A stretch of 64,000 nt of DNA, from NCBI GenBank assembly GCA_900074885.1, contig FJUW01000049.1:298351-362350 (forward strand). The letters run 5' to 3'. Position 1 is the first letter of the stretch; each line of letters begins with the position of its first letter. The stretch is from Rhynchosporium graminicola. Its lineage: Eukaryota; Ascomycota; Leotiomycetes; Helotiales; Ploettnerulaceae. Positions 1 to 11,549 of the stretch are shown here, piece by piece. The position numbers were made by a program, and so were the translations under genes. Under the pieces are notes generated by a model. It was not told where the DNA came from. It did no database searches and saw only the letters and a program-made list of their open reading frames with translations.

Positions 1-355
1 AGATGAAAGTGCCGAGTCAATTTCGTGATATTGAAGTCTTATTTCAAACCGTACTTATATGACATCCTTCGTGTTCACTACGCCAACCAGGTGAAGTTTT
101 GGACCTAGTTCATAACTTTGATATTCTGATATCGTGAAACGCCCGGCTACCCGGATGAGCCACCTATAAGCATCGACAACTGATCTCTTTCTCGTCTCCA
201 AACTCAGATATGACTTAATCGTTCAGTGTAAGATTCAAATAAATCATAAGAAACAAATTTATAGTTGGCTTATCAGCTCCTAGAGCGAAGTATATATTCT
301 AAAGTGGCTCTTCCATAATTACTCGCAGTCCCGCAACGTACATGCCTTATCGTGC
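1..355. other. short flank without recognisable gene
   Basis: I see no convincing coding frame or repeat here. It lies just past the stop codon of the large minus-strand HATPase pseudogene, so it probably contains that gene's 3' flank. Confidence 0.4.
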
Positions 356-3300
356 TCAGATTACAGAGCCTACCAAATCGCCCCCGTGCTTCAAGAGCAA
401 TCTATCCGCATGGTAATACTCCCAAGGATCGACCAAAAAGACCGTCTTGCATGCCTTCGCTTTGCCCTTTGGGCTCGTAGCCTGCTTCGACTTGACATCA
501 ATGTCATAAACACGAACGAGTATGTAAACATCAGTAGGAAAATTATCATCATCACCGTTCATCTGTTGAACCATAACCGAGAACTTCCTAGCGCGCTGAA
601 ACTCGGCAGGAGTGACGAGAAAATCTGCACGAAGATCGCCTGTGCTGCTCTTGACATCGATGTGGTACCTTGGTGGCCGCGTGGTCCAATTTCGAGCTTC
701 CGGATAGTCTGCTTGAGCGAGTAATTTTGTGAAAGATCCTCCTGAATCGGAGAATCTGAATGTGGATTGTTTATCAGGGCCGATGGAGGAAAATTCCGGA
801 AGGCCGGCTCTGAGGCGGCGTTTGCTGGTCCAGTGCTGGGTCGCGTTGTGGCTTTGGCCGAGTGTCTCGCTAAGAGCCTCGTGAACCTGGATTAGTGTGT
901 CAGTGACTCGTTATGACCTGTAAACAAGTGGAACTTACTGCAAGTTCACCCCTGTAAGCAACATCTTCATTACAAGCTGAAGCGAAGACCACTCGTTGGA
1001 GGCGGAGTACGCCTTCGGAAACCGATTTATTAAACCGCTCCATGCCACCTGGTCCAGCTTCAACGTCTATAAATCTCTCTGGCTTTGATGCCTTAGAATT
1101 CATATCAGCTCGCTGCTTTGCCTCCTTAGCAGTATCGGCTGTATAACCAGCGTGACCGCCATCGTTGTTGCGGTCAAACAGAATTTTGTCCTGTATGGCT
1201 TGGCTGACTCCATACACGATTCCAGCGGGTATCAGAATTGGAGAGAACACAATAGCTGCAACCGTGATACCTGCTGCCTTGCTCGTAGAATGATCTGTTC
1301 CAAAACTACGGAACTTCCTCTTGGGCTTCTTCATGCCAGCACTCGCGATAGTCAAAGTGGGTGGTAAGCGCTCTGCTTCCACAATTTTCCCTTGCCATCC
1401 TTTCCAGCCACTCTTCATCTTAGAGCCAACGGTCTTTGTCTCATCTGGATCGCTTTCATCCCTCGACACATCTTCTGCATTTGCGAATTCCAAGCTTTCG
1501 AGGTTTGGGATCCCTTTGCTTGAAAATGTCCTCGCTAGACGAGCGCGATCGGGCTGGGTTAGTGCAATGTGAAGACATACCTCGCTGTGTAGAGGCTGGT
1601 CCTGCTGCATACCACAGAAATTGAACATCTCGTCCGCAAGCTCGATAGGCATTTGATTCGGGTCGGCACCCGCTTTGGGTCGGCACCCGCTTTGGGTCGG
1701 CACCCGCTTTGGGTGTGAAGTAGATCTTCAGACTATCGCTGTCGCCTGCGAGAGCTACTTGACCACTACTCGCGGGTCCGTATACCCATTTCTTCTTGTA
1801 CCAGACACAACAATGCTGCACGACCTCGTCTACTATGTACACCTCCAGATTTCTCAGCTGTTTAATGACCTCTTTGCGCTTGGCTCGATGCTGCTTTGCT
1901 GTTGGGATAAGTCGGATGAGGAAGTCAACTTTTGTCCGGAATAGTTCTGTGAGCTGCTCGTTGAGTTGGACGTTGCCGTTGGTCTTTGCGACGCTTTTGG
2001 CCTGTCCTCTGAGAAAGCGGCTTGTGAGACCTGGGATCGGTCAGTCATAGGCTGTGAAAATACTAAGGCTGATAACTTACCAAGTTCCTCCAAAAGGGTG
2101 GTCATGGAGATCAGATCATCCACCTTGATGTCGAGCAACGGAACAACTCCCGCGAATGTAGTTTGCAGCACCGCGGTGTCCGCAATGAACCACTCGCAAG
2201 ACTCATTCATGCTCTTGATCTCCGTCACCACATCTGTGTCATTTTTCCAGTTCTTCGATACTGGAAATACTTTCTCGAGATCTCTCTTAGCATAAACCTG
2301 AAAGCACTTCGACTCGTCTGCTTCCATTAACTTGGATATTGCTTTGAAAATGGCAGACACATGCATCAATGAATCGCCAGCCCAGAATTGTGTCGCCTCG
2401 TCAATTAAGTCTCGGAGGTTGGAATTTCGAACACCCAGCACTTGCCAGAATAGCTGCTTATTCCCAGGATACAGTTCGCCAACGGGTCTGAAATGTCGAT
2501 ATGTTGGGGAATATGAAGAACTTTGAGGAATCAAGTTGATATCAGTCCCTTTCTCGCTTGGCTGAATTCTTACAGCTGGTAATTGAGGACCCTTCCATCG
2601 ACATTCTGTGATATGGACCCTGAACACAATGGCAGTTAGGAACTGTTGACTCGAGTATGGTCTTAAATTAAAAGAAAGAGTGTCTCAATCTGAGGAAGTT
2701 GGAAAGAAAATGCAGAGGGTCCCCAACATGTTTATAGACAGGACAACATGAGACGAATTAAAAAGAAAGTCGAGGACTTTTTGAACAAAGCCCTTGGGAG
2801 ATGTAACGCGGATGGGAGTGGATTGCGAGAAATGGCAGGGAATAATGTCCTAAGTCTTATTTAAGGACATCAGACAACCAGCGAATGGGCTGCCCAGCAT
2901 GTTTGAGGAACAGGAAAACACACATATCAAGGATTTTTTGGGACATTGAAGAGTAAAACAAGCAGAATATAGGCTATCCCAGTACGTACCATTCGTGAGA
3001 GCTCCCATCTGCAGCAGGGATGCAGACCCTATCTGCGGATTCGAAAAACTTTCTATATCAAGTTAGCAGATTCGCAGAATAAGTCGATTGGAGCATACTT
3101 GACCGCGGTGACTTCGACATCATCAAAACAACGATACTGAATAGTATCAATGAGTTTTGCAAAAAGCTCCGGTGCGTTGTCAAACTTTGATTGTGAAAGT
3201 TCCTCTAAGCTTCGGAGGTAGAAATGGATATCCACCTTGACAGACAGACCCAAAATCTCGAATGACTTCCAGGCATGATCGTCAGGATCTGGGACTTCGA

Positions 3301-6141
3301 GAAATGGTAGCTTGTGCGATGCGACCCGAAGTTCCCGGCACGGAAGGTAAGTTTTATCAAGCCGACGCGACTGGCCGTCTTCGCATTGTACGAGCATCGC
3401 TCCCAATTTCTGCCTCAGCTTTGTGACAGATCTGAGGTACTCGCTAGTATCGTACACTTTCATGGAGGGGTCTTGCGACCACTTCCTCTCTTGATCAGGA
3501 TCGAAAAACTTGCTGTACTCAGTCCAGTGAGCTTGTAGCAGAACCAATACTTCCGAAGATTTGTAGTTCTTCATGATGAACTCGAAGTCTTCAGAAAGCT
3601 TGAAGCCACGGTCTGTAGTCAGCTCAACAAGTCTCGGAATCGTGGCAACTTGCATTTTGTCCTCCAGCCAGGAACACCAAGCATTTATCCCCTGGCCTCC
3701 AAACGCGAGATAGTCCTTGTGGAGGAATTGTAATTTACCTTTCGAATTGGCAAAATACTCGGTGGCGGAATGTGGCCTCGTCGAGTGCTGATAGGGCTGC
3801 GATCCATGTAAGCGTTTCCCAGATTCCGTAGTAAACCAGAATCTGTGGCAATTCGGGTTTTGGTACTGCTCAGCATAGAGAAACTCGATTTGAGATATCA
3901 ATGCTTGGCTAGAGATATGCCCCCGGCTCACCGACGCAAACCTGTGGAGGTCCTCAACGTGCTGCAGGACTGGGGCTTTCTCAAGCTCGCCAATGCCCAT
4001 CAATTTAAACAGATTGCGTCGTCTGGGATCAGCAGCGGCGTTAAAATCTACGAATCTCAGATCCAGCCCTCCCGGAACAGCGAATTGGTCTTTGGATGCT
4101 GGAAATAGAATGAATTGACCTTGTGCATTGGTCCATGTACCGTCGCTGAGAGGGACGATGGCGAGGCCTGGCAATCTAAAATGGAAACCGGGCGACATCC
4201 GTGTCAAAATACCTGCCAAGTGTGATTGCCAGGCATCGCAATTTCGTCTGAATTCCCCTGCTGAACTCTGCAGCATGGCAGTTAGTTCCAAATAAAATGT
4301 AGCTTCCGTCATTCTTCCCACTCCTACTACCTCCAGATATTTCATGTATTCGTTCAAGTACCTGCCAGAAAGATAACGTGGAGAGGTAGAGGAGCTGATC
4401 GTCAGAGGAGCCCCTTCAAAGATGTATTCATCCGGGACGTAGGACAGTTGCTTGGGAGCTACCAATTCTTCAGAATGGGAGTAAAGCAAGGGGGAAGTCT
4501 TCAATTCCTCGACCAAGTCTTCATGGAAAGGCTTCAAGAAACTTTGCAGCGGAGCCCTGGTTGGCAACCATCGGGGCCAAAGGTATCGCAGCTGTCCGTT
4601 ATTGAATTCTTTCATGGCATCGATGAATGCAGATGTCAGGTTCTTCCGAAGTGTGACATTCCACTATGATGAGGAATCGATATCCTCTCGACTCGCGATC
4701 AGCAAGAAATCGGCTTGTATAAGAAACTGCTTGATTGTCAGCGGACTAGCTCCAGTCGGCCACTCGAAGCCGGCCACATCCATCTCGGGCAAAGCAGACT
4801 GTTCAACGAGATAATGTCATCAAATTTTAACATAACTTTCAAGTATCTTTGTAATAATATGCTGGTATCTTCGCGGAGTTAACTCGAGTTGCAGGATATT
4901 TCGTAAAGTGATACTTCAAAGTCACATGATAATTTGACGGCTTTACCAAGGTAAACAGGCCCTCACTTCGCCAGAGACGAATTTTTTCACCCTCGGATGA
5001 GAGTGCTCACCTCAAATCCATAGTCGCGAATCGGCAGGAAAGCGTACACCTGTTGCTATTCTCGCCTTGGTTCGTAGTTCTTTCCATCCGTGTTAATCGG
5101 AAATCCAAGTACTATCTCGGAAGATGATATGCCCTCTCTTCTCTTATCTTCAGGCATGCCGAGTACCCGGTGCCTTTTGATGATGTAGTCGCAGTGCATG
5201 TCATTCTCCGTCAGTCGAATGAGGTCGTTCTTCACATCGATACGCGAGAAGCTGCTTTTAAAGTTAGTAAAACTTTCTGCAATAGTCACTGAGATGCTTC
5301 GTAGTCGGCGCAGGAATATTAGAAGCCTGGAATCCAGGGCCCTGAGTTCGCGAAGAAGACGAGGAGCGTAGTAGTCGTCACTCAGCTTCAGATACTAATC
5401 ATAGCTTAGCAAAGGAAGAATAGAGGATCTCGGGGTCCCATTGAGCATTGACGAGAACCGATTCTAATCTGGGCCCGTTGGTATTTCAAGGGCAGAAATT
5501 TACGAACCATTGACGTAATACCAGATTTTACAGGTGCAGGAACGTCCTCCCAGATAGGTGCTATCATTCCTAGTGGTTGAGATCTGTCGAATTTGAAGCT
5601 CGTTCCTGTCAGTAGGCATTGGACAGCGCAATGGTCGCACTCACCAGTAGTGTCCCGAGGACACCCAAACCACATCTGCAGCTTTGAATACAGATTTGAA
5701 TCCGATTCCTTTCTCCCCAACATATCCATTGACTTTCGCCTCTCCTTTCTTGGTACTCTGCCCAACTCTACACAGCGCCTCGACGTTCCGCGGAGAGAAG
5801 CCTATTTCATTGCAATCAATTCTCAAGGCACCCTTCTTATAATATGTAAATTGAAGACTTGGGTGAACTCCGTCTGCGTAGGCATTGTCATCGGCATTCT
5901 GAATAATCTCTAAGAGAAAGTGTGTTGAGCTCTGATATAGCTGATCAGAGAGGCTATTGGTCGTTAAGTTTGTTTCGCAACTCACAGAGCTTGGAATACT
6001 GAGCACTCACGTAGTCAATGCATTCTCCAAATCAGAAACATTAGGGCCGCTGGGTTTGCCATCCAAAAGACCCTTGTCATGTCTGATTTTCGCGATGTGT
6101 GCTTTCGCCTCTGCTTGAGACGTGACCTCAAAGTCCGCCAT
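356..6141 (-). pseudogene. sacsin/NOV-type HATPase gene, broken
   Basis: A large fungal gene with an N-terminal Hsp90/histidine-kinase-like ATPase module and a C-terminal DUF3883/NOV-like module. The start is at 6141 (MADFEVTSQAEAKAHIAKIR). After an intron come the ATPase motifs FLLEIIQNADDNAY (N box) and NGYVGEKGIGFKSVFK (G box). Later exons lie near 5640-5500, 5400-5010, 4780-3105, 3060-2995, 2627-1662 and 1661-939, and the last (886-356) contains YHIDVKSSTGDLRADF, typical of DUF3883. Introns have normal GT-AG ends, for example 887-938. Three lesions break the frame: TAG at 5056-5058, TAG at 4664-4666, and a 17-bp unit present three times at 1662-1712, which shifts the frame by 34 nt. Flanking protein remains family-like on both sides of every lesion, so they look recent. 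The biochemical role of this family in fungi is not established. An alternative is sequencing error, but three separate faults make decay likelier. Confidence 0.75.
1662..1712. repeat. three tandem copies of a 17-bp unit in coding DNA
   Basis: The unit GTCGGCACCCGCTTTGG occurs three times perfectly (1662-1678, 1679-1695, 1696-1712). Since 17 is not a multiple of 3, the reading frame upstream (minus strand, 1842 side) and downstream (1661 side) differ. They would join in one frame with a single copy. It lies inside the sacsin/NOV-like gene. Confidence 0.9.
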
Positions 6142-6943
6142 CCTTACCGATAGACGCAAAGAGATATCTGTCCTTTGCAAAATTGTCCACGATTGAAACA
6201 ACAGTGTAGTAAATCGTTGGAGTCGTTGCTGAACTTAAAATCTCCAAATCCAAAATATACTCCAGCCCGGGACTAATGTATTTATGTGCCTCCATGATGA
6301 CCTTGGCGTCCTTTGGTCCAGAAACGTACCTTGCCCGAAGAAGAAGACTTCCTCTGTGTGATTGCGGTCAGGCTTCCAGAATGATTCTAGAAGACGTCGA
6401 TATAGACGGAGCCGCATTAAGTGGAGTTTTGTGGGAGTGTAGCGTGCCATGTGATGGCATGGACCACAGTGTGTAGAAGAAATGACGACTAGCGCTTTCC
6501 CGGTACCAAGAATGAAGAACAATGCTTTGAAGAGGAATAGCCCGAGGTAATGAACATCGGAGCGATACGCGCCACCCATAATGGAGCCACTTGGGTCCAC
6601 GACAAAATGAGTAGTTACAATCGAAACAGAAGGAATGTAGTTGATTACCGTCGGGCTACTTGACGCCGAAAGATGCAAGATTGGATCGGAGACGCATGGC
6701 TGAATTTTGAAGAAAAGCCAAAATGTCAGGAAAAACAATTAGCAGCACAGGATTTTGTCTTTCCGTATTTCCTAAGCCCTTACGCCTCATAGAATCGGGG
6801 TAAGCCGTCGCTTGTAACCCACGGAACTCGGCTAATACTGAGGCGCAGTGAAAAAGGAAGGTACATAGAGGGCTGAAGCACGCATCACTCATGTGATCGT
6901 GCAAATTTTCAGACAAGGAAAGCTTCAATTCCAGCAATCTCGT
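6142..6943. other. intergenic, no gene recognised
   Basis: This lies between the stop of the cyclase gene (6944) and the start of the sacsin-like pseudogene (6141), both on the minus strand. Open frames on both strands (for example 6276-6476 plus, 6656-6937 minus) have no recognisable family and no fungal gene structure. It probably holds the pseudogene promoter. Confidence 0.4.
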
Positions 6944-8278
6944 TCAGAAGACCGCCAAAGCATTCCCATGGCTAGAGACGCCACCCTCGCAGTGATTCGG
7001 AGCACTGGTCACAAAGAAAGTCCATCTTCCCTTCTCCTTGCAAGTTCTCGACAATTTCTCCAAATCGAACATCTCCCCCAGTGGCATTCCCCACAAAGCC
7101 AAGATATACTCATGAAGCATGTATTCTTCCTGACTTGGCCAAGCCTCGAAGGATGGGGCGTCTCCAGCCACTGCGGCGAAGTAGCAATCATGGAGCCAAT
7201 CTGACGCACGAGAAGTAAATAGGTGCTTATAAGTGATGTCTCTGGGAGCAATGTGACATAAAGAAGAAATGGAATGCTAACCAAGCATAGCAGTCTCCTG
7301 CTTTACACCCGCCCATCGCTGACCATCATCCTTACCACCCGCATGGGGCCGCAGGGCTGCTGCTACTCGTGCATCAGGTGATTTCGAATAATATTTTGAG
7401 ACGAATCCAGATCGGATGAATAACATATCGCCAATATGAATGTCTCCACCTTGGGCCGCAGGTCTGATATCGAGTCCTTGAGCTTTACCACAAGCTTGAA
7501 GTTCGGAATATGAGATCGTATGGTAGTCATATGGATCTGAAGCATCTATCAGCATGTCGATTGCTCAAGGCCACTTATTTAGGTACCATAAACGATTCCA
7601 TTATCATTGGCATACGTCCAGTAATCAATCAAGATTCCACGTCCAACAATACCGTGCTCAGCCCAGTGATGTATCCCACACTTCTGAGGATCTGCAGCTC
7701 CGCCTTGAATATCCGTGCCTTTGGTGCCGTTATAGAACGTCCGACTTGGGAGATGTGCGAAATGTCTGAAGCCATCCCATTGAGTTCCGGACTGTGTGTT
7801 TAGCTGGTACTTATCATCGTATGCAGCTCCCTCAGCCAAAGTCTTGATCTCATGTTGAAACCTCTCCCGTCCAAAAGCTGGAACCTCCGGAACATTCAAT
7901 GGGAGATTGAGGGGTACAATTTCGCCACTTCTGATTTCTCTCGAGGCGACTTGAACTCGAGTGGGAGTCAGAAGGTTAATTCTTCCGATCTGCTTCATTT
8001 AAATTCACGTATTCTATACATTGGAAAACTTGTAAAGAACTTACATAGTCATGTTGTCCCCAGACCCAAGCACTCCAAAATCAGCCATATACTTTCTTTC
8101 TTAATTGGGCAAGTACTTACGCTCCCTCCGGAGCATCCTCTCTCCTTGGAACATCCTTTCTAATGGGAAACTTAGTGCAGTCCGGGTCAAATGGAATAGT
8201 AGTAGCAGTCTTATCACCCGAGAGAAAATCACTAGTCTGGATGATTCTTCCAGCTGCTTTGCCTGCTGAATCGACCAT
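6944..8278 (-). CDS. putative cyclase / kynurenine formamidase-like
   Basis: A metal-dependent hydrolase of the cyclase superfamily (PF04199), which includes kynurenine formamidases; the true substrate is unknown. Five exons fit one frame: 8278-8121, 8072-8045, 7992-7587, 7545-7282 and 7200-6944, together 370 residues. The PF04199 signature QSGTQWDGFRHF lies near residue 130; its H and D residues belong to the metal site of the family. Further family-like text includes APEGAAWVWG, IGRINLLTPTRV and GDMLFIRSGF. The second exon is only 28 nt, but it restores the conserved AAWVWG segment and the phase. I chose ATG 8278; another ATG at 8314 would add 12 residues. No signal peptide is seen, so a cytosolic enzyme is likely. 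The gene is divergent from the HD-domain gene at 8780. Confidence 0.85.
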
Positions 8279-8779
8279 TTTGAGAATTAGTGATGGCAGG
8301 GAATATATCTGCACGATTAGAGTTTCTGAGAAAATGAGGAAGCAGTCTGTCTTGTGATAAATTCATTTGAAAGCAGTCATGTCCTTCGTAACTTGCTTCT
8401 ATCGAGATAGTGAGGGGAAATGACATAGTAGACTGAGAGAGGTTCGAAGCCGATAGGCTGACTTGACACCAGAAGGTGGAGAACTATCTCCGAGTATCAA
8501 TCACTACGCACACAATGGATTTGCAAGCTCTGTGTGAGACACCATCATATCCTTTCCCCGCAGTCCCAAAGCTGAAGACCCGATCGACATGTGTTGTGAG
8601 AGTAATGGAGTTCGTTAGTTGGTGTCGGAGACGTCCGAGACGTCCACATGTCCGAGGGAGTTTTATGGCGGGCCCTGAGCGACCTGTATAGCAGATTAAG
8701 ATTCTAGTGAGGTTTTCTGCACAACTGCGTCGATCACCATCCAATCACGTACTCCCGACCATAACTACCTCTAGGACAG
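8279..8779. promoter_or_regulatory. shared 500-bp divergent promoter region
   Basis: The stretch separates the divergently oriented cyclase gene (start 8278, minus) and HTH-HD gene (start 8780, plus). I found no gene in it. It must hold both promoters, but I cannot point to specific factor sites with confidence. Confidence 0.45.
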
Positions 8780-10006
8780 ATGTTAATAATGTCCTCCAGC
8801 GAGGATGACAGTTCAGACACTGATCTCAATCCCGGGACGGAGACTTCCAAAAGAGGGAGAGGTCGACCTGCATCAACAGTCCTCGAGCCATACAAGGATG
8901 AGATTGTTAAGCTCTTCATCGCAGAGGACCAGCCTCTTGTCGAAATCGCCCGTAGGATGAATGAAGTCTACGGTTTGGGAGTTAGCGAAAGGACCATATC
9001 AAGACGTTTGACACAATGGAAGATACCACGCAAGAAGAACCGCACACCAGTCGCTGTGAACATGCAGGAGCGCATTATTTACCACTACAACATGAACTTG
9101 AACGACGATCAAATAGCGAGGGCATTACTAGCAGAGGGCTACGAGATTAAACCACGAAACTTGGCTCGTCTGCGACACAAACTGGGCATGCGAAGACGGG
9201 CCAAATACCCTGAATACAGAGAATACTCAGACATGGAAGAGGACGAGGTGCCTACCGGCAAGGCTGCACAAGAAGGTGCTTCCTCCTCTCCCAAAGGTCC
9301 TCCGAAGAAACCTCGAAAGAGAGCCAAGAAGGTTCCCCCCAATGCTGCGTTGATTCCGAAGGTTACGACTTTCGTGCAGGAGTATATGAGCCAGTACGAC
9401 GGATCTCACGATTTCAATCATATTAAGAGAGTAGTCGGGTTGGCACACAAGATATACGCAGAAATCATAAAGACAGAGGAGGAATCTGGACTGTTCGATA
9501 AGGAATCCGACCTGGATCTGCATGTCGTCACTCTGGCGGCCTTATTGCACGATATTGGAGACAAAAAGTACTTGCTTCCAGGACAGAATGGGGAGACACT
9601 CGTTCTGGCAACCTTGTTGGGTTTTGGAGCGCCAGAAGATTTAGCTCTCAAGGTACAGCGGATCGTCCTTGCAGTATCATACTCTTCTGAGATCAAAGAT
9701 CGTGCACATGTCGAGACGATGATCAGCAAATACCCCGAGCTGGCTATCGTTCAAGATGCTGATCGGTTAGATGCCATCGGGGCCGTAGGCATTGGCCGGA
9801 CGTTCACATTCGGTGGAGCTAAAAACGCCGAAGATATGGGCGAGACGTTACAACATTTCGATGACAAACTAGTGAAGATAGAGAGTATGATGAAGACTGC
9901 TCCTGGCAAGAGGATGGCTCGTGAGAGAACCGAAAGGCTCAATGTCTTCAAGAGCTGGTGGAAAGAAGAGCTTGCAGATGCAGAAGGCACACTTCGGAGG
10001 AAGTAA
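8780..10006 (+). CDS. HTH / AT-hook-like protein fused to HD phosphohydrolase
   Basis: A 408-residue intronless frame with two parts. Residues about 24-30 (KRGRGRP) resemble an AT-hook. Residues about 36-84 read like a Clr5/resolvase-type helix-turn-helix (LVEIARRMNEVYGLGVSERT), and about 95-145 look like a second one (DDQIARALLAEGYEIKPRNL). A lysine/proline-rich linker (about 165-190) could be a nuclear signal. Residues about 195-370 are an HD-superfamily domain with SHDFNHIKRV, LLHDIGD and QDADRLDAIGAVGIGR, the H...HD...D metal ligands of YpgQ/YedJ-type hydrolases, where YpgQ is a nucleotide pyrophosphohydrolase. All ligands are present, so an active enzyme is expected. The sequence thus suggests a DNA-associated nucleotide hydrolase, which is inference. 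Start ATG 8780; ATG 8789 is an alternative. No intron separates the modules, so this is not an obvious annotation merge. Confidence 0.8.
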   Translation: MLIMSSSEDDSSDTDLNPGTETSKRGRGRPASTVLEPYKDEIVKLFIAEDQPLVEIARRMNEVYGLGVSERTISRRLTQWKIPRKKNRTPVAVNMQERIIYHYNMNLNDDQIARALLAEGYEIKPRNLARLRHKLGMRRRAKYPEYREYSDMEEDEVPTGKAAQEGASSSPKGPPKKPRKRAKKVPPNAALIPKVTTFVQEYMSQYDGSHDFNHIKRVVGLAHKIYAEIIKTEEESGLFDKESDLDLHVVTLAALLHDIGDKKYLLPGQNGETLVLATLLGFGAPEDLALKVQRIVLAVSYSSEIKDRAHVETMISKYPELAIVQDADRLDAIGAVGIGRTFTFGGAKNAEDMGETLQHFDDKLVKIESMMKTAPGKRMARERTERLNVFKSWWKEELADAEGTLRRK

Positions 10007-10403
10007 CAGGACAGATGAATTATGATACCCTCAAATTAGTGATACCACGATGTTCCAAGTATTCACATTCACGCCCCTTCCGGTTACTTGGGGAATTGCC
10101 CTGAATGGCTTGGCTTCCAAATACCACAGTCTTGTACCACTCGTACCTCGATGCAGGTCCACAGTAAGCATCGTTTGAAATGCTCACATCAGCCGCGTAC
10201 ATCGAATGATGCTCAAAAGCATGCTTGTAAACTGGAATTGCTGCCCTTTTCCCGCCGAATGATTTTTTCGCTCCTATCTGTTGAAACTGCACATTTGGTG
10301 TGCAGAAATTCAACATTCTCAGCATCCTCCGACTGCGGTCACATCTTGCGCTCGATTATCTCACCTCCTATCTGTTACTGTTGTCAAGCGCCCGTCCAAG
10401 ATA
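10007..10403. other. intergenic, promoter of F-box gene
   Basis: No gene is recognised. The 120 bp before 10404 are pyrimidine-rich (CTCCTATCTGTTACTGTTGTC-like composition), as is common near fungal transcription starts. Confidence 0.35.
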
Positions 10404-10925
10404 ATGAATACCCTGCCCACGGAACTCCTCTATCAGATCCTCTCTCACATCCCTAGATCTTCCCTCCCCTCAGTCCGCCTCCTCAACCACACGTTCGAAG
10501 CCATCGCCTTTCCCTTACTATTTAAGAACTTGCTGAACTGGCTGGATTACAAGACGTCGCATGCTGCTATCACGGCACTCGCGCACGATGTTTACAATCG
10601 ACCTAGCATTATGTGGAGTCCGTGGGCTAGTGAGCCTGACGGACCGGTAGAGGCGGTTTGGTTGGGCATTATCTGGAGGTTGCAGATGGGGAAGCACGTA
10701 CCTGAACTAGAAAGGGGGATGGGGATGCTAGGTGGAGAAGTACAGGTGTTGACGTCGGAGAATTACGCGAGGTTGAGTAGGAGGGAGGAGATGTGTGAGA
10801 ATCGATTGAGGCTTGCGCAGAATAGGTACTTGACGCATAGGTCTTATTGCGATGGCGCGGTGAGAGGAGAGCTTTCTGAGGAGCTGGTGGAGGGCAGCCT
10901 TGTGTGGGAGGAGAATGAGTTGTGA
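10404..10925 (+). CDS. small F-box protein
   Basis: A 173-residue intronless frame. The N-terminus MNTLPTELLYQILSHIPRSS followed by LPSVRLLNHTFEAIAFPLLF matches an F-box, the Skp1-binding motif of SCF ubiquitin ligases. The rest (about residues 50-173) has no repeat or substrate-binding domain that I recognise. The open frame extends upstream to 10281, but the F-box begins right at ATG 10404, so this start is preferred. The substrate cannot be predicted. Confidence 0.7.
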   Translation: MNTLPTELLYQILSHIPRSSLPSVRLLNHTFEAIAFPLLFKNLLNWLDYKTSHAAITALAHDVYNRPSIMWSPWASEPDGPVEAVWLGIIWRLQMGKHVPELERGMGMLGGEVQVLTSENYARLSRREEMCENRLRLAQNRYLTHRSYCDGAVRGELSEELVEGSLVWEENEL

Positions 10926-11549
10926 TTTATCGTTGCAGCGTTGTTAAGGGCCGAGAAAATTTCGGGGGAGGGTATGGATGAGTTGTGTTCAGGAACTTGA
11001 TCATGCTCAATCGATTGTCCTCTGAGTGCATATGAGAGGTAATCAATGGGCATCATTAGCTTTTCTCGGTAGCTGGTCTGGTTTAAAGCAAGCTTATTTG
11101 CTTGTTGCAACGATGAGCGGCGGGATGTAAAGTCCTGAAACTCAGCTGTGAAGATGGGTTGCCAGGTTGATGAAAGCCATGAAATACCTTGTCGATTTCA
11201 CTTCGGGAATCGGGTAAAGTTGATCGGTTAGTTTTTGACTACAAGGGATATACTTGGTCTTCGGCGTACAGATACGCTTAATGTCACTCTGGATCACCAA
11301 CCTCGTCTTCCCTGTAAAGTCTCTGGCGCCTCTGAGACCTTGGACACTTCACATTCACCTCTCTCGAGTGTATTTACCCGGTGCCAAATTCACCTCTGCC
11401 GCTTCTGCTGTCACACATTCACACTGTCTGCGATAATTCAGGGGCGCCTAGACACCCATTCGTCGACGCAGAAAGCTTGCTGCCAGCTCTGGTTTCGGGC
11501 AACTCTTTGTCGAGCACTACAATCGAAGGTAGTAGAAAGCATCGTCATC
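10926..11549. other. intergenic, no gene recognised
   Basis: Short frames on the plus strand (11235-11582) do not resemble any family. The region leads into the isochorismatase relic. Confidence 0.35.

Noticed and set aside
386..724. plus-strand open frame of 112 codons
   Set aside because: It is the antisense shadow of the last exon of the sacsin-like gene.
1575..1602. possible 27-nt intron in the sacsin-like gene (minus strand GTATGT...CCCAG)
   Set aside because: Too short for a fungal intron and the frame is open and family-like through it.
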